Below, one piece after another: positions 1-6,107 of a DNA stretch of 28,337 bases. Position numbers and translations under genes: made by a program. Origin of the DNA: a virus; IMG/VR virus record IMGVR_UViG_3300046543_000175, positions 1-28,337 of that record, one strand, 5' to 3'. Under the pieces are notes generated by a model. That model ran no database searches and was not told where the DNA came from. It saw only the letters and a program-made list of their open reading frames with translations. The stretch's first letter is position 1, and each line of letters opens with the position of its first letter.

Positions 1-625
1 CATGTGATGTTGGCAGCGGACTACCAGCTGTCACATCTGAGTCTTGCATAAAACTTTTATATTCATCCATGCTGGTTGACTGAAAAGTTGGAACTGACCA
101 GATTCCATTGAATGCCGCTTGCATTACTTGATCTTGTCTGGGACCAGCGCTAAGATTACCTAGAGGAGTAGCATTGAGCAAGAACCATTCAGCAACCAGT
201 CCGACAATATTTTGCCCACCTGTTTGCGATCGTCTACCACCTATTACCAAACCGTTTATTGCAGGCGTGGCACTAGAAGATGAAGTACCACTACCATAGG
301 ACCCAGTATTGGGATCAAAGCAAGCCACCCATTTGCTAGTGGCACTTACTCCTCCGGCCATAGCATAGAACCAATTTCCCATGGCCGGGAATACACCTGT
401 AAGCCCGGATTGGACTGTTCCCCCACCATTAAAATTAACTTGAACTTGACCGGAACTTATTACCAAATCAAAGAAATTAGTATTGTTGGCTGTAGAGCCT
501 AGTGAACAGAAAGAACCTGCGCCTCCATCTAAAGACATGAACCAACCTCCCATAGTATAGGAGAATGCTGTCACTAGCGTAGCAGAATTAGAGACTAAAG
601 AAGATCCATCCAATTGAAGACTCAT
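1..625 (-). CDS. LamG/ConA-like virion protein, C-terminus cut by window edge
   Basis: The frame is open from ATG (623-625) to the left edge, so at least 208 residues are present and the C-terminus is missing. The ATG overlaps the stop of the upstream gene (TAATG). The start MSLQLDGSSL, then a FSYTMGGWF strand, a GNWFYAMAGG strand and a GLVIGGR strand follow the order of strands in LamG-type concanavalin-like jelly rolls, where a W-F/Y strand pair flanks the sheet. Such domains in phages usually sit in tail fibres or surface decorations and bind glycans; that role is inferred. It is the last visible gene of the leftward small-gene operon. The fold assignment is by pattern only. Confidence 0.7.
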   Translation of the reverse strand, partial: MSLQLDGSSLVSNSATLVTAFSYTMGGWFMSLDGGAGSFCSLGSTANNTNFFDLVISSGQVQVNFNGGGTVQSGLTGVFPAMGNWFYAMAGGVSATSKWVACFDPNTGSYGSGTSSSSATPAINGLVIGGRRSQTGGQNIVGLVAEWFLLNATPLGNLSAGPRQDQVMQAAFNGIWSVPTFQSTSMDEYKSFMQDSDVTAGSPLPTSH

Positions 626-1113
626 TAGGCACTCTGATAGTTGACGGGTGTATACTTAGTCTCACCACCAGCTGCTAACGCAGTACCGGTGTTCTGAACT
701 ATGTATATCCCCCATTTAATGGGACAAACTCCTCCGAATGCTTGAGCTACTGAATAGGGTCCCCAGGCATATGTTACTGCTGTAGTAGTAATATTAGGTA
801 TTATACACAACATCTTGAGCAAGTTCTTGGCACCTGTATCTAGCGTTATGTTCGCATCACTACCGGTAATACCTCCCGTATACGTAGTACCGTCATATGA
901 ACCATAAGCCCATATCTGAATTACAGTATTGGTGGTAGTTGTAGCAGTAGTGACTAACTTACCACCTACCAAGAAATCTACGTTCTTAGTGGAACTATTA
1001 TCTACTGCAGTACTAGCTCTACCTGCTAACAAGCCTGCGGTAGAAGCTAGACCTGAACTAGTCAGGGTAATGGTACCGGCGCCAGCATAGACAATAGATG
1101 CAGTAGTGGTCAA
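625..1113 (-). CDS. Thr/Ala/Gly-rich beta-type virion protein, 162 aa
   Basis: The start is a TTG (1111-1113) that overlaps the preceding stop as TTGA and has an AGGAG SD about 8 bases upstream, so a non-ATG start is likely real. The protein is rich in T, A, G and V with alternating hydrophobic residues (for example LTSSGLASTAGLL and TTTTNTVIQIWAYG) and has no charged catalytic cluster, signal peptide or membrane helix. This composition is common in phage decoration or fibre-associated proteins. No family is recognised. It resembles the 173-aa protein two genes upstream in composition, and the two could be distant paralogues. Confidence 0.75.
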   Translation of the reverse strand: MTTTASIVYAGAGTITLTSSGLASTAGLLAGRASTAVDNSSTKNVDFLVGGKLVTTATTTTNTVIQIWAYGSYDGTTYTGGITGSDANITLDTGAKNLLKMLCIIPNITTTAVTYAWGPYSVAQAFGGVCPIKWGIYIVQNTGTALAAGGETKYTPVNYQSA

Positions 1114-1385
1114 GTTATTACTCCTAAGGCATTAGTCTGAATGTTGACGTCATTAGCAATGATATTCTTGATATCCCAGAATATGGCATTAGAATCTGCC
1201 ACATTGAAGGGATAGGAGATAGTAACCATACTAGAATTCTGCTGCGAGTCTAAGACCTGCAACATGATTTGCGCCACAGTACTGTTAGCCGAAATAGCGG
1301 CGGCTAGATCGGCTACAGCTTTATTCAGATTTTGTAGTTGAGCTATGTACGGCTGAGCTGCGATAGCACCCGCTAACGTGACCAT
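1110..1385 (-). CDS. Small helical/beta hypothetical protein, 91 aa
   Basis: ATG start at 1383-1385, overlapping the preceding stop (TAATG); its own stop overlaps the next TTG start. The first 50 residues (AGAIAAQPYIAQLQNLNKAVADLAAAIS) look like an amphipathic helix with heptad-like spacing, and the second half looks beta-rich (SMVTISYPFNV). This may be a small oligomeric virion component between two beta-rich neighbours. No family is recognised. Confidence 0.7.
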   Translation of the reverse strand: MVTLAGAIAAQPYIAQLQNLNKAVADLAAAISANSTVAQIMLQVLDSQQNSSMVTISYPFNVADSNAIFWDIKNIIANDVNIQTNALGVIT

Positions 1386-1906
1386 TAATAGGTCTCGTAG
1401 ATGATGTGTGCGTCTGCCAGACCTGTAACACCACCGGCGGTTAAGCTATTCCAGAGAATAGACGCACCGAAGGGGGCTGTGTTGCCTACCATAGTCCATT
1501 GCTGCGTAGGAGCTGCGTTCCATCTGATGATACCACCGAACAGATTCAGACCTAAGTTAAGATGTGCGTCTGTAACTGTATTGGATGGAGTAGGCCCAGT
1601 AGAAGCTGCTACATACGAGACCACTGGAGCTGCTAGAGCTGCAGTAGCGGGATGCAGAGGACCATCTGAGTGAGGGGCTGCTAGAGTTGTAGGAGTAGTC
1701 TCCAGAGTTGATTCTCTAGTGAACTCCATTGCAGCTACAGTAGACGAAGTCTGTTTACCTGAAATTAGGATTTCTAGAACGTCTGTAGTCTGCGTACCGG
1801 AGGCTCCCTTGAGGGCCATGAAAGTAGCGGTAGAACCTGCAGTAGCAGAACCAGCGTTGGAAGCTGTGTAAGTAATCGCTGCAGAAGTAAAGATTCTTTT
1901 AGCCAA
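1385..1906 (-). CDS. Beta-rich virion-type hypothetical protein, 173 aa
   Basis: The start is TTG (1904-1906) with a perfect AAGGAG SD 8 bases upstream and no better ATG nearby, so a TTG start is favoured. The protein is Ala/Thr/Ser-rich, with a basic N-terminus (MAKRIF) and a C-terminal part rich in G, W and N (LNLGLNLFGGIIRWNAAP). No transmembrane helix or catalytic motif is visible. Composition and position suggest a structural protein. It overlaps the end of the zinc-finger gene by 8 bases. Confidence 0.75.
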   Translation of the reverse strand: MAKRIFTSAAITYTASNAGSATAGSTATFMALKGASGTQTTDVLEILISGKQTSSTVAAMEFTRESTLETTPTTLAAPHSDGPLHPATAALAAPVVSYVAASTGPTPSNTVTDAHLNLGLNLFGGIIRWNAAPTQQWTMVGNTAPFGASILWNSLTAGGVTGLADAHIIYETY

Positions 1907-2228
1907 TTGAGTTGCTCCTTGTAATTATGTCCACTGTTTCGTGGATTGTTCGATGTATGTAATCGGGTTGTTGTCGGGCCGCCTCACAGTAATCACATAT
2001 ATACCGATTACATTTAGAGCAGAAAGCTCTGGCACGTACCCTGTTAGGATTTAGTACTACATGACAGCCACAATGAATGCATCCTAGTGTAGGAGCTTCG
2101 TAGACTTGTCCTTCCTTGACTGACGAAGGAGGTAAGCCCATTTGAATTGCTTTCTCTTCAGGTATGCCTGGAGAGGCTCGATGATCTACGAAAAGATAGC
2201 CTTCGTGAGACCGTTGCGAAAAGGTCAT
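1899..2228 (-). CDS. Zinc-ribbon protein, 109 aa
   Basis: ATG at 2226-2228 overlaps the upstream stop as ATGA. The middle carries CIHCGC, then CSKC, then CDYC, giving three Cys pairs arranged like one or two zinc-binding knuckles. The N-terminal section (SPGIPEEKAIQMGLPPSS) is polar. Small zinc ribbons like this occur among phage structural and regulatory genes; whether this one binds nucleic acid or protein cannot be told. The Cys spacing is seen directly; metal binding is inferred. Confidence 0.75.
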   Translation of the reverse strand: MTFSQRSHEGYLFVDHRASPGIPEEKAIQMGLPPSSVKEGQVYEAPTLGCIHCGCHVVLNPNRVRARAFCSKCNRYICDYCEAARQQPDYIHRTIHETVDIITRSNSIG

Positions 2229-2740
2229 CGTCTAATTATTGTTGTGAGCTGATCCATACGAGTTTGATACTCGGATTTTATCTTAGCAGCTTCAGTAGAG
2301 AGCTTATCAACATTGTGCTCTTTATCTAGAATCTCTTCTTGTCTTTTATCCAGAAAAGCTTCTCTAGCTCTATGGTTTTTTTCAGTCTCCGTTACTGCTC
2401 GCTCACGGGCAGACAGATCCATATCACGTTGCTGTAGAGCTTTCTCTCGGGTTTCTACCGAAGTCCTCTTAGCCACATATTCTGAAACATTGCTATCCAG
2501 AGTTTCTTTAGTCTCCCGCAATTGTCTCTCTCTAGCAGCCATAGCTGCTTCTGCAGCTCTACGTTGATTATCTACCGTAACCTGTTCCAATCTTAGTTTC
2601 GTCAGAGATGCTGTGGCTTCATCGGAAGCTTTCTTCAACTGCGCGACGTTATCTTTAATTGATTGAGGACTAGATAAGACAGCCAGAAGCGTATTGAGAT
2701 CTACCGAAGAAGATCCTGCTGGCATAATTACTGAGGTCAT
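2225..2740 (-). CDS. Long coiled-coil protein, 171 aa
   Basis: ATG at 2738-2740 with an AAGGA SD. Residues of about 25-165 are an almost uninterrupted charged helix (runs such as DEATASLTKLRLEQ, RERQLRETKETLDSN and EILDKEHNVDKLSTEAAKIK) with few glycines or prolines, typical of a parallel coiled coil. Possible roles are a scaffold, a fibre shaft or a tape-measure-like spacer; the short length argues against a tape measure. It is translationally coupled to the zinc-ribbon gene downstream. Confidence 0.75.
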   Translation of the reverse strand: MTSVIMPAGSSSVDLNTLLAVLSSPQSIKDNVAQLKKASDEATASLTKLRLEQVTVDNQRRAAEAAMAARERQLRETKETLDSNVSEYVAKRTSVETREKALQQRDMDLSARERAVTETEKNHRAREAFLDKRQEEILDKEHNVDKLSTEAAKIKSEYQTRMDQLTTIIRR

Positions 2741-2748
2741 GTGTTTCC

Positions 2749-3063
2749 TTATGCGCTGGTTACTGCAGCAACTTTATAACTGGCACCTTGTGGCACTCCG
2801 AAATATTCAGTTTGATTTGCTGCCATGCGTGCTGTTTGAAGGGCTACTGCAGTGGGATTAGTTCCGAATTCAATGGTACAACTTACGTCGGTATGAAGAC
2901 GGACAAATTTGGTATTAGCGTTGAATGCCGAAGACTGTGCTGAGGAACCTGAAATGGTGAAGAATTGCTCTGCCAAGGGAGGCACTATAGCAATAGACGC
3001 TTGCCCTACACCTATGGTATTAGGCATTGTATTCTGAAATTCTGTTACATATAAGATTGACAT
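2749..3063 (-). CDS. Phage structural-type beta protein, 104 aa
   Basis: ATG at 3061-3063 directly abuts the upstream TAA. The pattern (a set of short strands ending in FVRLHTDVSCTIEFG, then TEYFGVPQGASYKVAAV) is like small beta-sandwich proteins found next to phage head and tail genes, where a strand with RLH-x-D and a hydrophobic C-terminus recur. No catalytic residues are visible. Head-tail adaptor or decoration protein is a reasonable but unproven reading. Confidence 0.7.
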   Translation of the reverse strand: MSILYVTEFQNTMPNTIGVGQASIAIVPPLAEQFFTISGSSAQSSAFNANTKFVRLHTDVSCTIEFGTNPTAVALQTARMAANQTEYFGVPQGASYKVAAVTSA

Positions 3064-3303
3064 TTATTCGCCTTTAATTTCGAAATCAGATTTAGGATAT
3101 AATCTTTTTAAACTTTGATGCTGTTTCAAAGCTTCTCCCAAATCCCTGGTAGGAGGTAATTTAGACATTCCACCTTTAGCTCCCACTGAATATTTGACTA
3201 AACTGTTCTCATCATTTTCTGCTATTTGTCTGGCAGGCATACGACGTTTACCTACGTCATCGGGATGTGTGGGTTTACCTTGTTTAGGATACTCACTAAC
3301 CAT
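3064..3303 (-). CDS. Small basic hypothetical protein, 79 aa
   Basis: The ATG at 3301-3303 is preferred over an upstream TTG because it overlaps the previous stop (TGATG) and has a GGAG SD 9 bases away. The protein is polar and basic (GKRRMPARQ, KRLYPKSDFEIKGE) with no hydrophobic segment. It belongs to a run of short coupled genes. No family is recognised. Confidence 0.65.
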   Translation of the reverse strand: MVSEYPKQGKPTHPDDVGKRRMPARQIAENDENSLVKYSVGAKGGMSKLPPTRDLGEALKQHQSLKRLYPKSDFEIKGE

Positions 3304-3626
3304 CAGAGAGCACTCCAATTTTCTTTCATGGTCTTAGCTTTTAAGTCTGCCTTCTCCAGAGGGGAATCCATTTTAGATGGACGAGGCTTAGGTAAGCCTT
3401 TCTTCTGGTAGATACCTGCATATCCTTTTTCATTGTCGTTAGGATCAGTAGCTTCGTCAGTATCTGTAGTACCTGTGTGAAACTTCCATTCGTTGTTCTT
3501 CAAGTCTGCCAGAGAGTAGTATTTCTTCTCTCGGTATCCTTCGAAGTTACGTCGTGCTTTCTGAACGTCAATTACTGGAAGATCAAACTTCTCAGCCTTA
3601 TGACTGTCTTCGCCGGTAACGGGCAT
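3303..3626 (-). CDS. Hypothetical charged protein, 107 aa
   Basis: ATG at 3624-3626 has the SD AAGGAAG 6 bases upstream. The protein is very hydrophilic with mixed charge (KAEKFDLPVIDVQKARRNFE, TDEATDPNDNEKGYAG) and looks partly disordered. It has no membrane segment or known motif. Its first 29 bases overlap a possible 26-codon reading frame. Confidence 0.65.
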   Translation of the reverse strand: MPVTGEDSHKAEKFDLPVIDVQKARRNFEGYREKKYYSLADLKNNEWKFHTGTTDTDEATDPNDNEKGYAGIYQKKGLPKPRPSKMDSPLEKADLKAKTMKENWSAL

Positions 3627-3678
3627 ATTTTTCTTCCTTAGTTTTAACGTCGAACATTTTACTCAGATGTTTGGTCAT
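3598..3678 (-). CDS. Possible 26-aa basic mini-protein
   Basis: ATG (3676-3678) overlaps the TGA of the 67-aa gene as ATGA, and the frame reads MTKHLSKMFDVKTKEEKYAR then RYRRRQS-like basic residues to TAA. It overlaps the next gene start by 29 bases. The coupling matches the style of this operon, but so short a frame could be chance, or the region may only carry the SD of the next gene. Confidence 0.3.
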   Translation of the reverse strand: MTKHLSKMFDVKTKEEKYARYRRRQS

Positions 3679-3878
3679 TTCCATGCCGGAACATAGACGG
3701 TACTACCATCTTCAGTTTTCATTATTAGCCAGGCATACGGTGTTGAAGCATCAACTGCAGGACAGTTAGTCCCTAACAGAGGAGTTCCGCTCGCTGTCGT
3801 ACTTGCAAAAGGAACGGTAGTTTCTGCGGATCCACGTTGATCGTGAACCCATGTGGTGGAAGTAGATGTACTAGTCAT
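3675..3878 (-). CDS. Small Ser/Thr-rich hypothetical protein, 67 aa
   Basis: ATG at 3876-3878 with AAAGG 5 bases upstream. The N-terminus is a run of Ser and Thr (MTSTSTSTTW); the rest is short beta-like stretches ending in DGSTVYVPAWK. The size and composition fit a small decoration or fibre-associated protein. No family is recognised. Confidence 0.6.
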   Translation of the reverse strand: MTSTSTSTTWVHDQRGSAETTVPFASTTASGTPLLGTNCPAVDASTPYAWLIMKTEDGSTVYVPAWK

Positions 3879-3879
3879 A

Positions 3880-4269
3880 TTAACCTTTACTCCTGTTGAA
3901 TGCTAAGTCAGAACGATCACCTTCATGATGTTCTGTAGCTTTGGGTATTCTGTTGGTACCTACTTTACTGGGATGAAGAGGAGTAGCAGTAGGAGGATAA
4001 CGACTAGACTCAGTATTAAGATTGTCTGTCTTCCAATCTCGCGTTGTCTTCGTAGGATACCATTCCGCGTTTCTTTCATAATCCTCTCTCAGAGAGTAAG
4101 CTTGAATGGGAGTATCATCTCCCATGTGTCGTATGTAATTAGGAGATCTGTCAAATCCTTTTACGGGAGGGCCATCTAGATATGCTGGAGGTCTATTGCG
4201 AGGGAGACCTGATTGGTACTCCTCTCCTGGAGGAGTAGCCATAATAGGTCTATCAAGACTTAACGCCAT
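3880..4269 (-). CDS. Pro/Arg-rich disordered protein, 129 aa
   Basis: The ATG at 4267-4269 is chosen over a GTG three codons upstream; it overlaps the end of the 73-aa gene by 17 bases. The protein is rich in Pro, Arg, Asp, Tyr and Ser (GEEYQSGLPRNRPPAYLDGPP, YPPTATPLHPSKVG) with no hydrophobic core, so it is probably extended or disordered. Function unknown. Confidence 0.6.
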   Translation of the reverse strand: MALSLDRPIMATPPGEEYQSGLPRNRPPAYLDGPPVKGFDRSPNYIRHMGDDTPIQAYSLREDYERNAEWYPTKTTRDWKTDNLNTESSRYPPTATPLHPSKVGTNRIPKATEHHEGDRSDLAFNRSKG

Positions 4270-4474
4270 TTTGTGCACATATCCAGGTTACATCATCATG
4301 TAGATATTGAGTCAACCAAGACTTGTCGTGAAGCCATGTAGGGTCTGTACCATTGAAGAAATCTAGACACTTCTCCAGAGACTCGAAGCCCATTACATTC
4401 CAGGTTTCTACTACACCTGTATGTTCTGCTATAGCTTTAATATACCATAAGTTATCTATTAGTTGAGACAACAT
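4253..4474 (-). CDS. Trp-rich small hypothetical protein, 73 aa
   Basis: The ATG at 4472-4474 lies 3 bases after the stop of the membrane-peptide gene; an in-frame TTG just before it is less likely. Five or more tryptophans occur in a short helical protein (LIDNLWYIKAIAEHTG, TDPTWLHDKSWLTQYLHDDVTWI). No membrane segment is obvious. No family is recognised. Confidence 0.6.
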   Translation of the reverse strand: MLSQLIDNLWYIKAIAEHTGVVETWNVMGFESLEKCLDFFNGTDPTWLHDKSWLTQYLHDDVTWICAQNGVKS

Positions 4475-4477
4475 CAA

Positions 4478-4591
4478 TTAGTGTACTCCATGAGATAGGA
4501 GTTGAACTATGAGTGCTAGGACTGCGCCGGCTACGGCGAATCCCATTCCGAAACATAGACCGAATAAAAATCTATCTACTGCTTGTGCCAT
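4478..4591 (-). CDS. 37-aa single-helix membrane peptide (holin-like candidate)
   Basis: ATG at 4589-4591 overlaps the upstream stop as TAATG, with the SD GGAAG. The peptide reads MAQAVDRFLFGLCFGMGFAV followed by AGAVLALIVQLL and a polar tail SHGVH. Nearly the whole protein is one glycine-rich transmembrane helix. Small one-helix proteins in phage late operons can be holins, pinholins or lysis regulators; there is no lysin gene in view to support this. A role in virion membrane passage is another option. Confidence 0.6.
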   Translation of the reverse strand: MAQAVDRFLFGLCFGMGFAVAGAVLALIVQLLSHGVH

Positions 4592-4737
4592 TATTTTCTT
4601 CCTTTACCGACGGTTTCACCGCCTTTGTGTTTAGAGTTCCAAATCATTGCTGCCTTCTTCTGGGCTGATTTGTACTTAGGTCCTGACTTCTGTCCACCTG
4701 CGAACTTATCCCGCATCTTCTCGTAACCTGCAGGCAT
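4591..4737 (-). CDS. 48-aa lysine-rich basic protein
   Basis: ATG at 4735-4737; the TAA overlaps the next ATG. The sequence starts MPAGYEKMRDKFAGG and continues with Lys/Gly-rich stretches (GPKYKSAQKKAAMIWNSKHK, GGETVGKGRK). Such short Lys/Gly-rich proteins often occur next to phage virion genes and may bind DNA or the capsid interior. Coding is supported by exact coupling at both ends. Confidence 0.6.
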   Translation of the reverse strand: MPAGYEKMRDKFAGGQKSGPKYKSAQKKAAMIWNSKHKGGETVGKGRK

Positions 4738-4848
4738 TTAATCTTCCTCTCGTGGAGTGTCTATTAATTTACTATGACATCTGGGACAGATCCATCTGTC
4801 GGTGAAGAAGTTTTTTCTACAGACGGGACAGTACCGGTAATCTTTCAT
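4738..4848 (-). CDS. 36-aa CPxC zinc-ribbon mini-protein
   Basis: ATG at 4846-4848; TAA immediately precedes the ATG of the next gene. It has a CPVC pair and a CPRC pair separated by 13 residues (with FFTDRWI between), the classic layout of a minimal treble-clef or zinc-ribbon knuckle. Four cysteines in 36 residues make metal binding likely. The target is unknown. It is the second zinc-ribbon protein of this operon. Confidence 0.65.
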   Translation of the reverse strand: MKDYRYCPVCRKNFFTDRWICPRCHSKLIDTPREED

Positions 4849-4852
4849 TCAC

Positions 4853-5035
4853 TTAGTAACCACCGGGTTTACCTGGAGGGCCTCCACCGGGAGGGCCACC
4901 TGCTGCGAAGGGACCTGGACCACTCATGGCAGACTGCATCTCGGGAGTCATGCCCGGAGGACCGCCACCAGTGGGATATCCAGACTTAGCGCCTTTCAAT
5001 CTACTAGGGCGGCTTCCACGCTTCTTCTTGGCCAT
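4853..5035 (-). CDS. Gly/Pro-rich 60-aa protein
   Basis: ATG at 5033-5035 overlaps the preceding TAA. The N-terminus is basic (MAKKKRGSRPSRLKGAKSG) and the C-terminal 30 residues are a collagen-like Gly-Pro tract (GPGPFAAGGPPGGGPPGKPGG). Low-complexity proteins like this could coat DNA or act as a flexible linker. No function can be assigned. Confidence 0.65.
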   Translation of the reverse strand: MAKKKRGSRPSRLKGAKSGYPTGGGPPGMTPEMQSAMSGPGPFAAGGPPGGGPPGKPGGY

Positions 5036-5328
5036 TAAACTGCGGGAGTCTTAGGAGCGACCGACGCTGTCAGTGTCGCTGCGTCACGAGCCATGTTGGC
5101 TGAGACTGTTGAAATGTTAGTTGCGGCTGTGGAGATAGCGGCAGAATTACCTGCGTCTAGCGCATCCGTGAGAGCCACGACTTCTGCCTGGATGGCAGTG
5201 TCTAGCGTGTCGAAAGAGCTGGACAGTGTAGTCACAGCTGTGTTGAGATCGTCGAGTACCGTCATGATATAGTTTACCTTTTCGTTGATTATTTGTAAGT
5301 ACTGTCTATTAGTATAGAAAGTTTTCAT
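5035..5328 (-). CDS. Helical oligomerisation-type protein, 97 aa (or 76 aa)
   Basis: The ATG at 5326-5328 overlaps the stop of the leader peptide gene (ATGA), while a second ATG at 5263-5265 has an AAGG SD. Either could be used, giving 97 or 76 residues. From the second start the protein is a regular amphipathic helix (VLDDLNTAVTTLSSSFDTLD, ALDAGNSAAISTAATNIST) resembling small trimeric coiled coils of fibres. It lies near the head of the leftward operon. Confidence 0.65.
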   Translation of the reverse strand: MKTFYTNRQYLQIINEKVNYIMTVLDDLNTAVTTLSSSFDTLDTAIQAEVVALTDALDAGNSAAISTAATNISTVSANMARDAATLTASVAPKTPAV

Positions 5329-5405
5329 TTAGGTTTCTTTGAGGTTGTAATTATCTTGGATAATTGATAATATCCTTGACAGTGATGTATCTTAGGCTTA
5401 GCCAT
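5325..5405 (-). CDS. 26-aa first gene or leader peptide of the leftward operon
   Basis: ATG at 5403-5405 has a strong SD (GAAGGA, 3 bases upstream) and lies about 20 bases downstream of the predicted promoter -10 box. The frame (MAKPKIHHCQGYYQLSKIIT then TSKKPK) ends in TGA overlapping the next ATG. It may be a genuine tiny basic protein or a leader that drives translation of the following gene by coupling. Confidence 0.5.
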   Translation of the reverse strand: MAKPKIHHCQGYYQLSKIITTSKKPK

Positions 5406-5426
5406 AGTTCCTTCACAAAAGTAGTT

Positions 5427-5455
5427 TATATAACACAAATGAAAGTAAATGTCAA
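5427..5455 (-). promoter_or_regulatory. Sigma70-like promoter of the leftward operon
   Basis: On the minus strand TTGACA (5450-5455), a 17-base spacer and TATATA (5427-5432) match the vegetative promoter consensus, with an AT-rich -10 region. It reads directly into the 26-aa leader gene and the compact operon down to the left edge. Confidence 0.8.
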
Positions 5456-5560
5456 GTGAAGAAGAATAGTAAACTATTAGGTAATCTTAGTTACCTCAAT
5501 AACAAGCCTCAGATCATCTGGTGGAATGTAATAGCCCCTTCAGGGGCAAAATTATCTATT

Positions 5561-5796
5561 TTACAGGAATATGATAAAATCTTCGATGATTACGATAGAC
5601 GGATCCGGAAGCTCGACTTCACGTACAATGCCCCGTAAACGCCCAGAGAAGCTCACTGGTGCGTTTTTTACTTCGTAAGGTAGGTAGGTAGCCAAATAAA
5701 TACAAAACTCACCAGTGAGGCTCCTAGGTACCGTAGCGTCGATTTCGTACTTTTCAAATTTTGGGGCGATATTTTTGAGGTGTAATTCATTGCAGC
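5561..5796 (-). CDS. Doubtful reading frame in the junction region
   Basis: A minus-strand frame that ends at 5561 reads plausible protein (for example LKNIAPKFEKYEID, GEFCIYLATYLPYEVKN and IVIIEDFIIFL) without low complexity. It has no ATG or SD at a sensible place: the only ATG lies at 5885-5887 beyond the CAAACAAACA tract, whose translation is low complexity. It may be the remains of a gene truncated when the repeat tract formed, or chance. The start given is only the approximate limit of protein-like sequence. Confidence 0.25.
5652..5719. repeat. 10-bp inverted repeat plus nearby GC hairpins
   Basis: CTCACTGGTG (5652-5661) and CACCAGTGAG (5710-5719) are perfect inverted copies 48 bases apart; the second arm is part of a small palindrome CTCAC-CA-GTGAG. 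Nearby are two other perfect stems: GCCCC-TTCA-GGGGC near 5535-5548 and GGGGGG-TGT-CCCCCC at 5802-5816. No T-run follows them, so they are not obvious terminators. They may be protein-binding or DNA-structure sites of the junction. Confidence 0.5.
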
Positions 5797-5835
5797 TTCG
5801 TGGGGGGTGTCCCCCCTGGGTGGGTGGCACGACGT

Positions 5836-6021
5836 CAGAGCAAACAAACAACAAACAAACAGTTAAACTTATTAGATCACTACACATCTAATCGCTAGTC
5901 ATTACATCAAACAAACAAACCGTAATGATCTGATTAGTTCCGTGTGAAGCAAACAAACAGTTAACTAATAAGAGCACTATAAGATAAGAGCAAACAAACA
6001 ACAGACAACAAACAAACAAAA
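5836..6021. repeat. CAAACAAACA tract with interleaved hairpins
   Basis: Four blocks made of CAAA/AAAC units (around 5841-5860, 5909-5919, 5950-5959 and 5991-6020) alternate with small perfect stems such as TTAGAT-8-ATCTAA and CATTAC/GTAATG, the latter enclosing one of the blocks. Longer strings recur: GAGCAAACAAACAAC and AAACAAACAGTTAA each occur twice. The plus strand of the blocks has only A and C. The same motif occurs at 8047-8056 and 8428-8437 and, shorter, around the genes between. Strand-biased tracts like this fit an origin or a single-strand region. Confidence 0.7.
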
Positions 6022-6065
6022 AAAGAACCCCGCCAAGCAATCTGTTAAGATCACTTGACGGGGTT
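6018..6065 (-). terminator. Rho-independent terminator of the leftward module
   Basis: Read leftward, AACCCCGTCAAG pairs with CTTGGCGGGGTT with one mismatch, and a run of T follows (the A-run at 6017-6024 on the plus strand). It lies 43 bases beyond the stop of the 467-aa gene and would keep that transcript out of the CAAACAAACA tract. Confidence 0.8.
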
Positions 6066-6107
6066 TATTAGTTTGTTAGTTCATGCGGCTTATGAGATGT
6101 TTGTTTG

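Noticed and set aside
5456-5638. Rightward 60-codon frame
   Set aside because: GTG start overlapping the leftward promoter, no SD, and a competing leftward frame in the same bases.
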